A DNA stretch of 37,553 bases. Source: Armatimonadetes bacterium CG06_land_8_20_14_3_00_66_21 (GTDB lineage Bacteria > Armatimonadota > Abditibacteriia > CG2-30-66-41). The number at the start of each line of letters is the position of its first letter. Within the stretch, counting starts at the first letter, position 1. The DNA lies in assembly GCA_002779825.1 (NCBI GenBank), contig PEVN01000388.1, forward strand, positions 1 to 37,553, read 5' to 3'. The position numbers and the translations under genes are program-made. Positions 1-9,708 of this stretch are shown here, piece by piece. The notes beneath the pieces were generated by a model. The model was not told where the DNA came from. It ran no database searches and saw nothing but the letters and a program-made list of their open reading frames with translations.

Positions 1-214
1 GGCGCTGCCGGTTGCCCAGCGAGGCTGTCACGGACGTTCCTTCCTTAGCCAAGCGCGGCCTCCTCGATAACGCAAGGGCTGAGTGCGATCATTCGAGCCT
101 GCCCACGCAGATTCCTTCCGCTCGCCCCAATGCCCGAGGAGCGGCGGACCCTCGCCGAGGGCACTGCGGACCCGTTCGCCGCATGTGGCAGTCGCCCGGC
201 CCCGAGGACCCTCG

Positions 215-2416
215 CTACGGCAACCGCCTCAACGCCTGCCACGCGTCGTATGCTTCGTCAGAGTCCGGGTAGTCCCGAATCACTGTGTTGTAGCACTCCC
301 TCGCCTCCTTCAGGCGGTCCATGAGCGTGTAGACACCGCCAAGGTAGCGGTATGCGGCGGGCACGCTGTCGGATTGCGGGTAGTCCCGAATCAGTCGGCG
401 GAACGCACGGACGGCCTCGTCGTACTTCTTCAGATAGTAGAGGTTGAAACTGCCGATACTGGACAGGAACGTCGGACAACGGTCGTCATCGGGGTACGCG
501 CGGAGGAAGACCTCGTACTCGCGGATAGCGTCCTCGTACTGCTTCGCGCGCTGGTACCCGGTGGCCAACTGGTACTGGATTGTGCGGCACCGATCGTCGG
601 CGGGGAACAGCTCGAGGAACCGCCGCTGCTCCTTCCGTTCCTTCTCGGCGTCATTGAGGTAGCGCCCAGACAGCGCGATGAGCTGCTGCTGTGCCACGAC
701 GGTGTAGTAGACGTCGGGGTACTCGTGCATGAACGCCCGGTAGGCCTCGACCGCCTTGTCGTACTCCTTGTCCTTCACAAGCTTTGCGGCTTCGGCCCAG
801 TCCTGACCCAGTTGGCGGACGCGGTCGCGATCCATCTGGGAGCGACGCTGGTAGTAGGCGTACTGCGACAGCGGGCACTGCTCGACCAGCGCGGCGTAGG
901 CGCGCTGCGAGTCGTCGTCGCGCTTGAGCTGCCTATAGAGGCTGCCCAACTGCTGGTAGGCGTCGGCGCACCGGTCACTATCGGGGAACAGCTCGATGAA
1001 CTTGCGGTACTCCTCAACGGCTCGCTCCTTGTCGCGAAGGTAGCCGCCGCACAAGGAGGCGATCAGCCATTGCGCGTCGTCCCGACCATCGAAGTCCGGG
1101 TATTGGCTGAGCACCATCCGAGAGGTCTCGATGGCCTTGTCGTACTTTTTGGCGCGTCGGTAGAGGTCGGCGACCTCGGCAAGCTGGTTCGGGCACTGAT
1201 CGCTGTCCGGGAAGCGGCGCACGTACTCCAGCTTGGCGTCGATGGCCTTCTCCGGTTCGCGGAGACGGTAGGCATAGACGGACGCGATTTGGAGAAGCGC
1301 GCTGGCTGCGTTCGAGGCGGTGGGAAATCGATCAACGATGGTACGGTACTCGGCGAGGGCGCTCTCGTACTCCTTGTCCTTCTGGCGGTCGTGTGCCCGC
1401 TGCAGCAGCAGGCGGGCGATCTCTCGCTCCAACTGCTTCTTCACCATCGGCTCAGTGACCCGGTCGTACGCCTTCTGGAACAGCGCCAACGCTCCGTCGA
1501 GGTTCTTCTCCTGACGGAATATCTGCGCCAGCGCCTCGTAGTTGCCGGGATTGGCGGGGTCGTCCAGTGCTGCCTGTTCCAGCGTGGACTTCAGCCGCGG
1601 GCGGAGTTGCTCAAGTTCCGCCTCGGTTGCGAAGTCATACTGCGCTTCCCAGATCTTCCCGACCTCAGCGTAGAGTCGCCGCGTCTCCTCAGGGTCCGCC
1701 TCTTTGCCGCCGGCGGCGTGCAGCCCCTTTGAGAGCACCGCGAAGCCCTCGTCGAATCGGTGCTGAAGCAGGTAGAGGTGACTGAGCTCTGTGTAGTTGA
1801 CCACTCGGTTCGGCGCGCTCCGGATCTGGGCGGCATAGAAATCGACCGAGCGCGATTCCAGCTTTCGGTCCAGCGTCTTCTCTTCACCATCGGCCAGTTC
1901 CAGCCGCTCCGTGAGCGGGGTGAAGTTCACTTTCTCGAGCCGCAGGTGGTGGCCGTTCGGGGAGAGATCCCCGAGCTTGCGCGGCGTCACGCCGCGGAAC
2001 TCGCCATCCAGGTAGACGCAGACGTCCGGCGGCTCAGTGGTGATCGTGAGCGCCGCTTGCCCGAGTCGGCGTAGCTTCAGGCGGAGGGGCTGCGTGTCTT
2101 TGCCGACCTCGACGGCCTGTCGAAGGGGCGCGTACCCCCGGCGCTCGGCCTGCAGTAGGTGCGTGCCGGGCTGCACGTCCGCCACGGTGGCCGGCGAGAC
2201 GCCCGCGAATCGCCCGTCCACGAAGAGCGCTGCACTGGTTGGGTCGGTCTCAACGGTGAGGGTGGCTGCGGAGGCGAAACGCGGCGCGCAGCAGAAGCCA
2301 AGGACCGTCAGGACGGAAAGGACGAATGGGACGAGAGGGGCCGGGCCGAGGGGCGCGCTGTGGAATGCCGGTCCCGAGGGCGCCGCGCTACTGCGTCTGT
2401 TGCTGCGGCAAGTCAT
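215..2416 (-). CDS. Secreted PEGA-domain and TPR-repeat protein
   Basis: 733-aa ORF. N-terminal hydrophobic segment, two PEGA-like repeats (LTVETDPTSAALFVDGRFAGVSPATV..., LTITTEPPDVCVYLDGEFRGVTPRKL...), then many TPR-like helices (e.g. YDKAVEAYRAFMHEYPD, YEDAIREYEVFLRAYPDDD). Confidence 0.85.
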   Translation of the reverse strand: MTCRSNRRSSAAPSGPAFHSAPLGPAPLVPFVLSVLTVLGFCCAPRFASAATLTVETDPTSAALFVDGRFAGVSPATVADVQPGTHLLQAERRGYAPLRQAVEVGKDTQPLRLKLRRLGQAALTITTEPPDVCVYLDGEFRGVTPRKLGDLSPNGHHLRLEKVNFTPLTERLELADGEEKTLDRKLESRSVDFYAAQIRSAPNRVVNYTELSHLYLLQHRFDEGFAVLSKGLHAAGGKEADPEETRRLYAEVGKIWEAQYDFATEAELEQLRPRLKSTLEQAALDDPANPGNYEALAQIFRQEKNLDGALALFQKAYDRVTEPMVKKQLEREIARLLLQRAHDRQKDKEYESALAEYRTIVDRFPTASNAASALLQIASVYAYRLREPEKAIDAKLEYVRRFPDSDQCPNQLAEVADLYRRAKKYDKAIETSRMVLSQYPDFDGRDDAQWLIASLCGGYLRDKERAVEEYRKFIELFPDSDRCADAYQQLGSLYRQLKRDDDSQRAYAALVEQCPLSQYAYYQRRSQMDRDRVRQLGQDWAEAAKLVKDKEYDKAVEAYRAFMHEYPDVYYTVVAQQQLIALSGRYLNDAEKERKEQRRFLELFPADDRCRTIQYQLATGYQRAKQYEDAIREYEVFLRAYPDDDRCPTFLSSIGSFNLYYLKKYDEAVRAFRRLIRDYPQSDSVPAAYRYLGGVYTLMDRLKEARECYNTVIRDYPDSDEAYDAWQALRRLP

Positions 2417-5153
2417 AGATGCATGTCGCCTTTCCGCTCAGCGGCCGGTCGAGTAGTTCGCTGTGGCTGCCGTCGTGGGTCGAGACCCGGACGCGGGCAA
2501 TCATCACGCCGTTGTTGTACGTCCACAGCCCGAGGCGGTTCCCGTCCAGCGGCGTGGGGTCCTCAACATCGAACACCAGCTTGTTGTCGATCCAGTACCG
2601 CAGCCGGTTGCCGCGCTTCTGGATCTTCTGGTAGAACCACAGGTGGTGGATGTTGGTCTTCTGGGAGGGGATGATGTCCTCGGTGCTCTCCGCCAGCGTC
2701 GTTGCCCCCTTGAGGAGACGGGTGTACTTGTTCCCCCAGCCGCCGAGGAGAAAGCTGTAGCCGGAGGTCAGGTCCTGACCATCTGCGCAGATTGTCGCGT
2801 TGATGTCGGAAGCGTAGTCGTACTGCCACGCGTGCTGTTCCTTGCTGCGGTTCATCTTGGTGGCGCCGGCGAACTCCAGCGTCCCATCGCCGCGGAAGAT
2901 CCGTTTGCTCCAGAGCACGGCCAGGGCCTTCTCCTCTCGACCCGAGAAGAACGACCAGCGGGGATCGCACTCCCACCGATTGGTGATCTCCCAGACGCCT
3001 GCCGCGGGACGCCAGTCGGTGGGTGCCTCTTTGAAAGTATAGGTGTAGACGTCGTCGGCGTAGACCTTCACATTCGCCGGGTCCACCTCGATCCTCGCCG
3101 TCGAGTAGCCCACGCTGATGCCCGGTAGTGGCTTGGGATCGCCGAAGTGCAGCACCGGCTGCTGGTCCACCAGCCCGACGACGAAGCGACCCGCTCGGCG
3201 GAGGCTCATCTCGGCGGGGTGTGCCTCCGCGGGGAGCGATTGCCGCGCAACTTCCTGCCCGGCGCGGAGCAACACGGCCTGGATGCCCGTGTCGCGCTTA
3301 AGTGCGAACGCGTACCCGGAGTCGGTCTGCTGATCTTCGGCGCTGGCAAAAAGCTGGATCTCAGCGCCTGCTTCCGACAGCTCGCTCAGCAACACGTCGA
3401 TCTCGGCATCTCCGTAGAAGTCGGCGCGGTGCCAGTGAACTACGGGACCGGGCTCCGTCGGCTCTGCCGACGGGGAGAGCCAGTCGCTGGCGGCAGCCGC
3501 CCAGTCTTCCATGCTCTTCTCTTTGGAGAAAACTTCGTGCACCGTGTACACGGGTTGCCGCGTCTGGCGATCGGTGAGCGACAGACCGAAGTTGTCGAAC
3601 GTGACGCCGGTGGCCCGCTCCACGACGAGGCCGACCTTGCCCTCGGGCAGTTCCCGGTCCCACGCCTCCAACAAGTCGAGTCCGTCCAACGCGGCCGTGA
3701 AGTGCCCTTCCTCGCACCGCAAGCGCAGTTCGTGCGGCTTGTCGCGAAGCGGCAACAGGGCCGCGGTCGCGAGCGTCTCCAGCTTGCCCTCGACGACCCG
3801 CTGAAACGTCAGCGCCGGCGTTGCGGTGTCAACCGTCAGTGCGTAGTAGTTCAGCGGATCCTGGTAACGGAAGCAGAGGCCGGCTCGGCGCGCGTCGGCG
3901 AGCCCGACGTTGACGGCGCACTCGAAGTTGCGGCAGACGGCGGCCTCGCACAGGGCCAGGGCCTGCTTCTCAGTGCTGACGCGGAGGAGTGTGGCACCAG
4001 ACTGTGCGCCTGCGTCGGCGCGGGTCCACTCGCCACCCAGCCACGCCCAAGCGCCGGGCACGGGCGCGCTGAAATCGTCTGTGAAGCCTTTGTGTCCATG
4101 GACTTCCACGTCATCGAAGAAGGTGGTGGTGGGGCTCTCTGTGTACAGCCCGGCCCGACCGTGCGACAGACCGGGATCGGCGGCGGTAAGCACCAGGTTC
4201 CCGTCGATCCGGACTTGGGCGAAGCCCTCGCCGACCGTGGCATCGAGCCGGTACCACTGGCTGGGCAGGAACCCTCCGTAACTTTCAGCCAATACGGTCT
4301 GCTTGCCGTCACGCACACGCAGGAGTTGGCGTTTGCCGCGACTGCCCGTTTCGTGCAGCGGCTCCCAGCGAACGACGTAGTAGTTGCCCGGATCCTGCAC
4401 ACAGAAGGCGATGCCAACCGCTCCATCGCCGGTGCCCTGCACCGAGGCGGCATACTCGTAGTTGTCCCAGAACCAGCTCCCTGCTGCACATAGGGCAGGC
4501 GCGCCCGCCGCGGTGCCCAGCATCGAGAACGCGTTGCTGCTCAACACCGGGTTGTCGAGAGAGTTGATCGCCCACTTGCCGGAGAGCGCTTCCCACTCGC
4601 CCAGTTCACCAGCGGGCTTCATGAAGTCGTCGGTGTAGAACAGCTCCTCAACGGGCTGGACGCGCACGTCCTCCACGACCACTCCGTCGCCGGCGGAACC
4701 GACGGCCCCCCGCGAGAAGGTGCTGTCGAATGCCCGCGCCACGAGCGTGCCGTTGGCGACTAACGTGATTGCTTGCTGCCGGCGCTTGAGGACGAAAAGA
4801 GTCGGCCTGCCGTTGAGCTTGACCGTGCCTAAGTCCAGCAGGCCGAGCTGCAGACCGGCCTCGACCCGGATCAATCGAAGTCCGGCGGGCGCGAGCAGCA
4901 GCTCGTAGCCGTCCCCGTTCTCCTGGCTGTTGAACCGCAGCCGAGCCTCCTCGTTTCCGCTGGTGGCACGCGCAGAGAACTGCACGTCGAAGTCGCGGTC
5001 GCAGTCTTCCTCCGCCCACACCAGCGGGCGCGCCTTGGCCGCTTGATAGGGCTCGGGCGTGGGGAAGTCGAAGGCTCGCGCGGCCACTGCGGTCAGCAAT
5101 GAAAGCAGGCAGGCTGCCACGACGCGACGGTCACTCAGGTGCGCAGATCTCAT
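2388..5153 (-). CDS. Large secreted protein with several LamG/DUF1080-like (concanavalin-like) domains
   Basis: 921-aa ORF with signal peptide (MRSAHLSDRRVVAACLLSLLTAVAARA). Repeated blocks such as FYTDDFMKPAGELGEWEALSGKWAINS, FTDDFSAPVPGAWAWLGGEWTRAD and YYVVRWEPL / YYALTVDT resemble 3-keto-disaccharide hydrolase/LamG-type beta-sandwiches. Its 3' end overlaps the next gene by 29 bp. Confidence 0.75.
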   Translation of the reverse strand: MRSAHLSDRRVVAACLLSLLTAVAARAFDFPTPEPYQAAKARPLVWAEEDCDRDFDVQFSARATSGNEEARLRFNSQENGDGYELLLAPAGLRLIRVEAGLQLGLLDLGTVKLNGRPTLFVLKRRQQAITLVANGTLVARAFDSTFSRGAVGSAGDGVVVEDVRVQPVEELFYTDDFMKPAGELGEWEALSGKWAINSLDNPVLSSNAFSMLGTAAGAPALCAAGSWFWDNYEYAASVQGTGDGAVGIAFCVQDPGNYYVVRWEPLHETGSRGKRQLLRVRDGKQTVLAESYGGFLPSQWYRLDATVGEGFAQVRIDGNLVLTAADPGLSHGRAGLYTESPTTTFFDDVEVHGHKGFTDDFSAPVPGAWAWLGGEWTRADAGAQSGATLLRVSTEKQALALCEAAVCRNFECAVNVGLADARRAGLCFRYQDPLNYYALTVDTATPALTFQRVVEGKLETLATAALLPLRDKPHELRLRCEEGHFTAALDGLDLLEAWDRELPEGKVGLVVERATGVTFDNFGLSLTDRQTRQPVYTVHEVFSKEKSMEDWAAAASDWLSPSAEPTEPGPVVHWHRADFYGDAEIDVLLSELSEAGAEIQLFASAEDQQTDSGYAFALKRDTGIQAVLLRAGQEVARQSLPAEAHPAEMSLRRAGRFVVGLVDQQPVLHFGDPKPLPGISVGYSTARIEVDPANVKVYADDVYTYTFKEAPTDWRPAAGVWEITNRWECDPRWSFFSGREEKALAVLWSKRIFRGDGTLEFAGATKMNRSKEQHAWQYDYASDINATICADGQDLTSGYSFLLGGWGNKYTRLLKGATTLAESTEDIIPSQKTNIHHLWFYQKIQKRGNRLRYWIDNKLVFDVEDPTPLDGNRLGLWTYNNGVMIARVRVSTHDGSHSELLDRPLSGKATCIYDLPQQQTQ

Positions 5154-5359
5154 TCAGTGCAACTCCGATGTCAGCGGTTGTCGGTTCCCCAGCCCCTGCC
5201 GGTCTGGCAACTGACAGACCTCCGTGGCGTTCTTGGGGAGGCAGGGCAAGAAGAGCGGCGGCCCGTGGAAACCCATGCTCCGAATGGGGAAGTTAGACAC
5301 CGCCGAACCGGCGAAGATTCGGCCTGACCCAACTCACGCCGCCTCTCACCCCAGCCTCG

Positions 5360-7552
5360 CTACCGCCCGTTCATCTGTCCGACAAACGCCCCATTGCCGT
5401 GGGTGCCAAGGTACAGCCGGTCTGGGTCGTGCGGGTCGAGAGTGATCACGCCGACCTGCTTGCAGGTGAGCGAGCTGCCACTGAGGTCCGCCCACGTCGC
5501 GCCGCCATCGCGGGTCATGACGATTCCGCCGCCAGTACATTCGTCATGGTACGGGTGATCCATCAGCCCGGCGTAGACGACGTTGGCGTCGCGCGGATCG
5601 ACTGCGAGCCGCTCCACGAAGTCGTCCTCCAGCGCCCGCCGCCAAGTCACGCCGCCATCGTCGCTCCGGTAGACGCCGCCGGGGTAGGTGGTGTTGCCCA
5701 TTCGGCGGTCGCGAACGGCGAGGTAGAGGCGCTGCGGGTCGCTGGCGGCGACGGCGAGGCGCTGCACGTCTGCTACCTGGAGGTCACGGCTGGCCTGCGT
5801 CCAGTGTTTGCCGCGATCGTCGGTGCGAAACACGGCGCCCGGGCTCTTCCCGTCGTCTCCCAGCGCGCACCAGTAGGCGCCGGGCTGCGTGGGATGCGCG
5901 ACGAGGTCGCGGATGTTCCCGTGCGGCAAGCCGTCGTTGCGCGCCTGCCAGGAGGCGCCGCTGTCCTCACTGACGTAGACGCCGTGGTCGTCGGCGGTGG
6001 TGAGGAGACGGCGAGCGTTAGCCGGGCTGGCTGCCTCGACCAGAACCACTCGATGGCGGGCGTTGGGCAGCCCGGTTTCCGGCGTGCCGGTTACTCGCCA
6101 CGCCAGCCCGCCGTCGGTTGACTCCGCAACCAAGCCCTGGTTGCTTCCCCACTGACCGAAGGCGCTCCAGCAGTGACTTGGGTCGTCGGGATCGAAGGCG
6201 ACGGCCATGCACGAGTTCTGCATGTCGCGCGGCTCGATGCCCTCAGTGCAGCGACGAAACGTGTCGCCACCGTCGTCGGAGCGGAGCAGCCCGATGTCGT
6301 AGTAGCCGAAGTACAGGCGCCGTGGATCGGTAGGGTGCACAACGATGTTGTGGAGGCACGTCACCTCGAGACCGGCGCCCTGGAAGCGGCCGTCCGGCAG
6401 TACGCGCGTGTACGCCTGCTGCCAGTGATCGCCGCCGTCAGTGGTCTGGAATACGTGCCCTGAAGTGCCAAAGTACAGCACGGCGGGATTCAGCGGCGAC
6501 ATACTCAGGCAATTGACCGTGGGACCCCACATGGTGATCCAGCCCATGTCGAGGTTCGTGTTGTCTCCGCGGCGGACGGTGTCGGTCCACGTCTTCCCGC
6601 CGTCAACCGTCTTGTAGAGCGTCGCGTTGACCCAGCCGGTCCCGCCGACGTACGCAACATTTGGGTTATCGGGATGGCAGACGATTCGGTCGTAGTTCGA
6701 GGTCAGCGGCGCCGCTTGTCCCGGTTTGCCGACGGATTGCTTGAGCCCGTCGAGACAGGGCGTCCATGCGTTGCCGCCATCGGTGGAGCGGTACACGCCG
6801 CCCTGCCACGGGGTCTGCCCCGGCGGCGACTCGAGGGTCAGGTAGAGAATGTCCGGGTGCGCCCGGCACTGCGCCAGCCGGCGGACGTGCCGGTGTGGCA
6901 AGCCGGCGGTGGTCAGCTCCCAGGCGACCCCGGCGTCGCGGCTCTGAAAGGCGCCGAACTGACAGGCGAGGTAGAGGTGTCGGCTGTCCCGCGGGTCAAT
7001 CAACAGGTCGCTCACCAGCGCCTCCGCCGGCAGGCTGCCTTCGGCATTGACCTTCGCCCAGTGCGCGCCGCCGTCCGTTGTCTTGTAGAGGGCCCCCTTG
7101 CCGAACTCGTACCGGCGCGGGCGGCCGATCCCGGCGTAGACGGTGTCGGGCGCCTCTGGGTCGATGACCAGTGCGCCAATGGGCGCCGACCAACTGTATC
7201 GCGCCTTCGGCGGGAACCCCGCCCGCAGCCACTGCCAGCTCCGGCCTCGGTCAGTTGACTTGTAGACGCCGCTTTCGCAGCCAATGTAGAGGGTGTTGGG
7301 GTCCGTCGGGTGCGGCGCGAGGCACTCGACCCAGTAGTCCTCCAGCCCGACATTGTGGATGGTGTAGCTCTGCCCGCCGTCAGCCGAACGGTAGAAGCCG
7401 CCGACGTCGCAGCCAATGAACAGCTCCTCGGCGTCGTGCGGGCTGGCACACACGGACTGAATCCACCCGCCGCCACCTGGACCGAGGTTGTGCCAGTTGG
7501 GTTGGGCGGTGGCGGCGACGGCGGAGACAAGAAGAGCAACGAGGGCCTGCAT
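5360..7552 (-). CDS. Secreted Asp-box (BNR) beta-propeller protein, sialidase/GH74/VPS10-like fold
   Basis: 730-aa ORF with signal peptide and about a dozen Asp-box motifs (STDRGRSW, TDGGAHW, STDGGNAW, TVDGGKTW, TTDGGDHW, SDDGGDTF, SEDSGASW, TDDRGKHW, SDDGGVTW, TRDGGATW). Confidence 0.85.
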   Translation of the reverse strand: MQALVALLVSAVAATAQPNWHNLGPGGGGWIQSVCASPHDAEELFIGCDVGGFYRSADGGQSYTIHNVGLEDYWVECLAPHPTDPNTLYIGCESGVYKSTDRGRSWQWLRAGFPPKARYSWSAPIGALVIDPEAPDTVYAGIGRPRRYEFGKGALYKTTDGGAHWAKVNAEGSLPAEALVSDLLIDPRDSRHLYLACQFGAFQSRDAGVAWELTTAGLPHRHVRRLAQCRAHPDILYLTLESPPGQTPWQGGVYRSTDGGNAWTPCLDGLKQSVGKPGQAAPLTSNYDRIVCHPDNPNVAYVGGTGWVNATLYKTVDGGKTWTDTVRRGDNTNLDMGWITMWGPTVNCLSMSPLNPAVLYFGTSGHVFQTTDGGDHWQQAYTRVLPDGRFQGAGLEVTCLHNIVVHPTDPRRLYFGYYDIGLLRSDDGGDTFRRCTEGIEPRDMQNSCMAVAFDPDDPSHCWSAFGQWGSNQGLVAESTDGGLAWRVTGTPETGLPNARHRVVLVEAASPANARRLLTTADDHGVYVSEDSGASWQARNDGLPHGNIRDLVAHPTQPGAYWCALGDDGKSPGAVFRTDDRGKHWTQASRDLQVADVQRLAVAASDPQRLYLAVRDRRMGNTTYPGGVYRSDDGGVTWRRALEDDFVERLAVDPRDANVVYAGLMDHPYHDECTGGGIVMTRDGGATWADLSGSSLTCKQVGVITLDPHDPDRLYLGTHGNGAFVGQMNGR

Positions 7553-7583
7553 GGTGCGTTCCTTTCCCGTGCGGGACTGCGCC

Positions 7584-7686
7584 GCCCCTCCGAGCCGCGC
7601 ACGTCAGAGAGCGGCCTCAGAAGGCGCTGGGCTCTGGTTTGGCTTGACGCAGGGGCCGCTCTCTGACGTGCGCGGCTCGGAGGGGC
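7584..7686. repeat. Perfect inverted repeat, 33-bp arms, 37-nt loop
   Basis: Arms gcccctccgagccgcgcacgtcagagagcggcc (7584-7616) and ggccgctctctgacgtgcgcggctcggaggggc (7654-7686) are exact reverse complements. Confidence 0.95.
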
Positions 7687-7764
7687 CTGCGTCTCCGATT
7701 GCCCTGGTGCTTTGCTGCGACAGGGGACCGAAGGCTCCGAGGATGGCGCAATGGTTGCAGTTTC

Positions 7765-7864
7765 TGCCAACCCGTGCGCGCGTGCGCGACGGATACCCGG
7801 CCCGGCCACCGGCTGGGAGGGACTCCTCTACTGCCAACCCGTGCGCGCGTGCGCGACGGATACC
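7765..7864. repeat. Two identical 34-bp direct repeats separated by 32 bp
   Basis: ctgccaacccgtgcgcgcgtgcgcgacggatacc at 7765-7798 and 7831-7864. Confidence 0.95.
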
Positions 7865-7885
7865 GACCCCAAGGAGTAACGCATC

Positions 7886-9166
7886 GTGACCTCTATCAGA
7901 GCCGGCAGCAAGAACTCCCGCGCCCTTCTGACCTACCTGTGTGCAATCGTCATCGGTTCCCTCACCGGCGCGCAAGCGGCCGACTGGCCCGAGTTCGGCG
8001 GGCCCAACCGGAACGCGATCTCGAGCGAGACCGGCCTGCTCAAGGAGTGGCCTGAGGGAGGCCCCCAACTGCTGTGGAGCGCAGAAGGTATTGGCGCAGG
8101 ATTCTCTTCTGCCGTCATCGCGAACGGGACGGTCTACGTCACCGGGCAGGTGGGCGAGCAGGAAGCGCTGACGGCGTTCGATCTGGCTGGGAAGCAGAAG
8201 TGGCAGGTGCCCTACGGCGGCGTCAGCGACAAGTGGCCAAAGGACGCCCGCTCGACGCCCACTGTGGAAGGCGACTCTGTCTACGTCATCAGCGGCGCCG
8301 GGGTGGTTGCCTGCCTGGACGCGGCCTCGGGTCTGGCGAAATGGTCGGTCGAGGCGCGCAACGAGTTCGGGGGCAAGCCGGGCAACTGGACGACCGCTGA
8401 GTGTCCGCTCCTCGTGGACGACAAAGTGATCTACACGCCGGCCGGAGACCAGACCACCGTTGTGGCGCTGAACAAGGCGACAGGCAAGACCGTCTGGACC
8501 AGCGCCCCAGTGAACGACGCCAGCGCCTATGTCTCGCCGATCTGCATCGAGCGCGGCGGCAAGCAGCAGATCATCGCTGTAACGGCGAAGTGGATCCTCG
8601 GGGTCGACGCAGCCGACGGGAAGATCCTCTGGAAGGTGGAGTACGGTAAGCTCGCCAACGCCGAGAAGGCGAATGGCATCAACTGCTGCAGCCCTGTCTA
8701 CCACGACGGCAAGGTGTACGTCACCGCGGGCTACGACCATGGCAGCGTACAACTGCAATTGTCTGAGGACGGCACCGAAGCCAAGGTGGTCTGGGAAGAC
8801 CAGACGCTAGACTGCCATCACGGCGGCGTCGTTCTGCTCGACGGCTATCTGTACGGCGCCAACTGGATTAACAACGGCACCGGCAACTGGATCTGCCTCG
8901 ACTGGAACACGGGTCAGGTCAAGTACGACAAGTCGTAGAACGGCAAGGGATCGATCCTCGCGGCCGAGGGGGCGCTGTACTGCTACGACGAGAAGAAAGG
9001 CGAGATCGGCTTGGTCAAGGCCACGCCCGACGACTTCGTGGTTACCAGCTCCTTCGCCGTCCCGCTGGGCAAGAACCAGCACTGGGCCCACCCGTCCCTG
9101 AGCGACGGCCGGCTCTACGTGCGACATGGCGATGCCTTGATGGTCTACGACGTCAAGGCGAAGTAG
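7886..9166 (+). pseudogene. PQQ-binding-like beta-propeller (outer membrane protein assembly/PQQ repeat family), interrupted by an in-frame TAG at 8936-8938
   Basis: GTG start after an AAGGAG SD; protein has signal sequence then PQQ-like blades (ADWPEFGGPNRNAISSETGLLKEWPEGGP...). After the TAG the same frame continues with conserved-looking C-terminal sequence NGKGSILAAEGALYCYDEKKGEIGLVKATPDDFVVTSSFAVPLGKNQHWAHPSLSDGRLYVRHGDALMVYDVKAK and stops at 9164-9166. Confidence 0.85.
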
Positions 9167-9340
9167 CAGACGGACCCCGCTCGCCTCTCCACTGGGTCCG
9201 GTGCTCCCACCCGACTGCTGCTTTGAGCTTGTTGCAGTTCAGGAAGTTCGCGGAACTTCCCCGGCAGGCGTGCAGCAGACGTAGGACAGAGGGTATTCTC
9301 CCAGACGGAGCCGAAGTCGCACCGGGACTTCGGTGTATTC

Positions 9341-9664
9341 CTAACCTTCGCGAGTATAGTACGTTCCCAGCATGTTGGTCTTGAAGGTCGCGTCGAAGGG
9401 AATGCCCTGCTCCTCGGCGCGCGCCCGCGTTTCGGGGTGGTCGACCGGCCACGGTTGCGCGCCCAGATGCTGGATGGCGTCGCAGCCTTCCACGGCTCGT
9501 TGGCACACCGCGAAGCTCGTCAGGTCTCCTTCGACCCACGGCAGGTGCGCGAACTCCGCCTCAGGCCGTCGACGCGAGGTGAGCACCAGGTCGTGCTCCG
9601 CGGCCAACTCCCGAATGACGTAGGCACCCAGCTTGCCGCTGGCGCCGGTGATCAGGACTTTCAT
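9341..9664 (-). pseudogene. Truncated NAD(P)-dependent epimerase/dehydratase (SDR), N-terminal Rossmann part only
   Basis: 107-aa ORF MKVLITGASGKLGAYVIRELAAEHDLVLTSRR... with GxxGxxG-type motif. It ends at NMLGTYYTREG*, where extended SDRs continue for about 200 more residues. No continuation seen in other frames. Confidence 0.7.
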
Positions 9665-9708
9665 CCCTGTTCGCTCCGTTCGTGTCGGTACTCCATCATC
9701 GTCGAACT

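Noticed and set aside
83-1732. 549-aa + strand ORF opposite the PEGA/TPR gene
   Set aside because: Antisense shadow of a high-GC coding region; sequence is low-complexity (Val/Leu/Arg rich) with no recognisable domain.
7765-7864. 34-bp repeat / 32-bp spacer / 34-bp repeat as a mini CRISPR array
   Set aside because: Unit sizes fit, but there are only two repeats, no cas genes, and the block is the leader of a gene within a repeat nest.
8936-8938. Genome-wide reassignment of TAG as a sense codon
   Set aside because: TAG ends several other well-supported genes in the window (e.g. those ending at 215, 2388, 9709, 12849 and 14742), so a local lesion or error is more likely.
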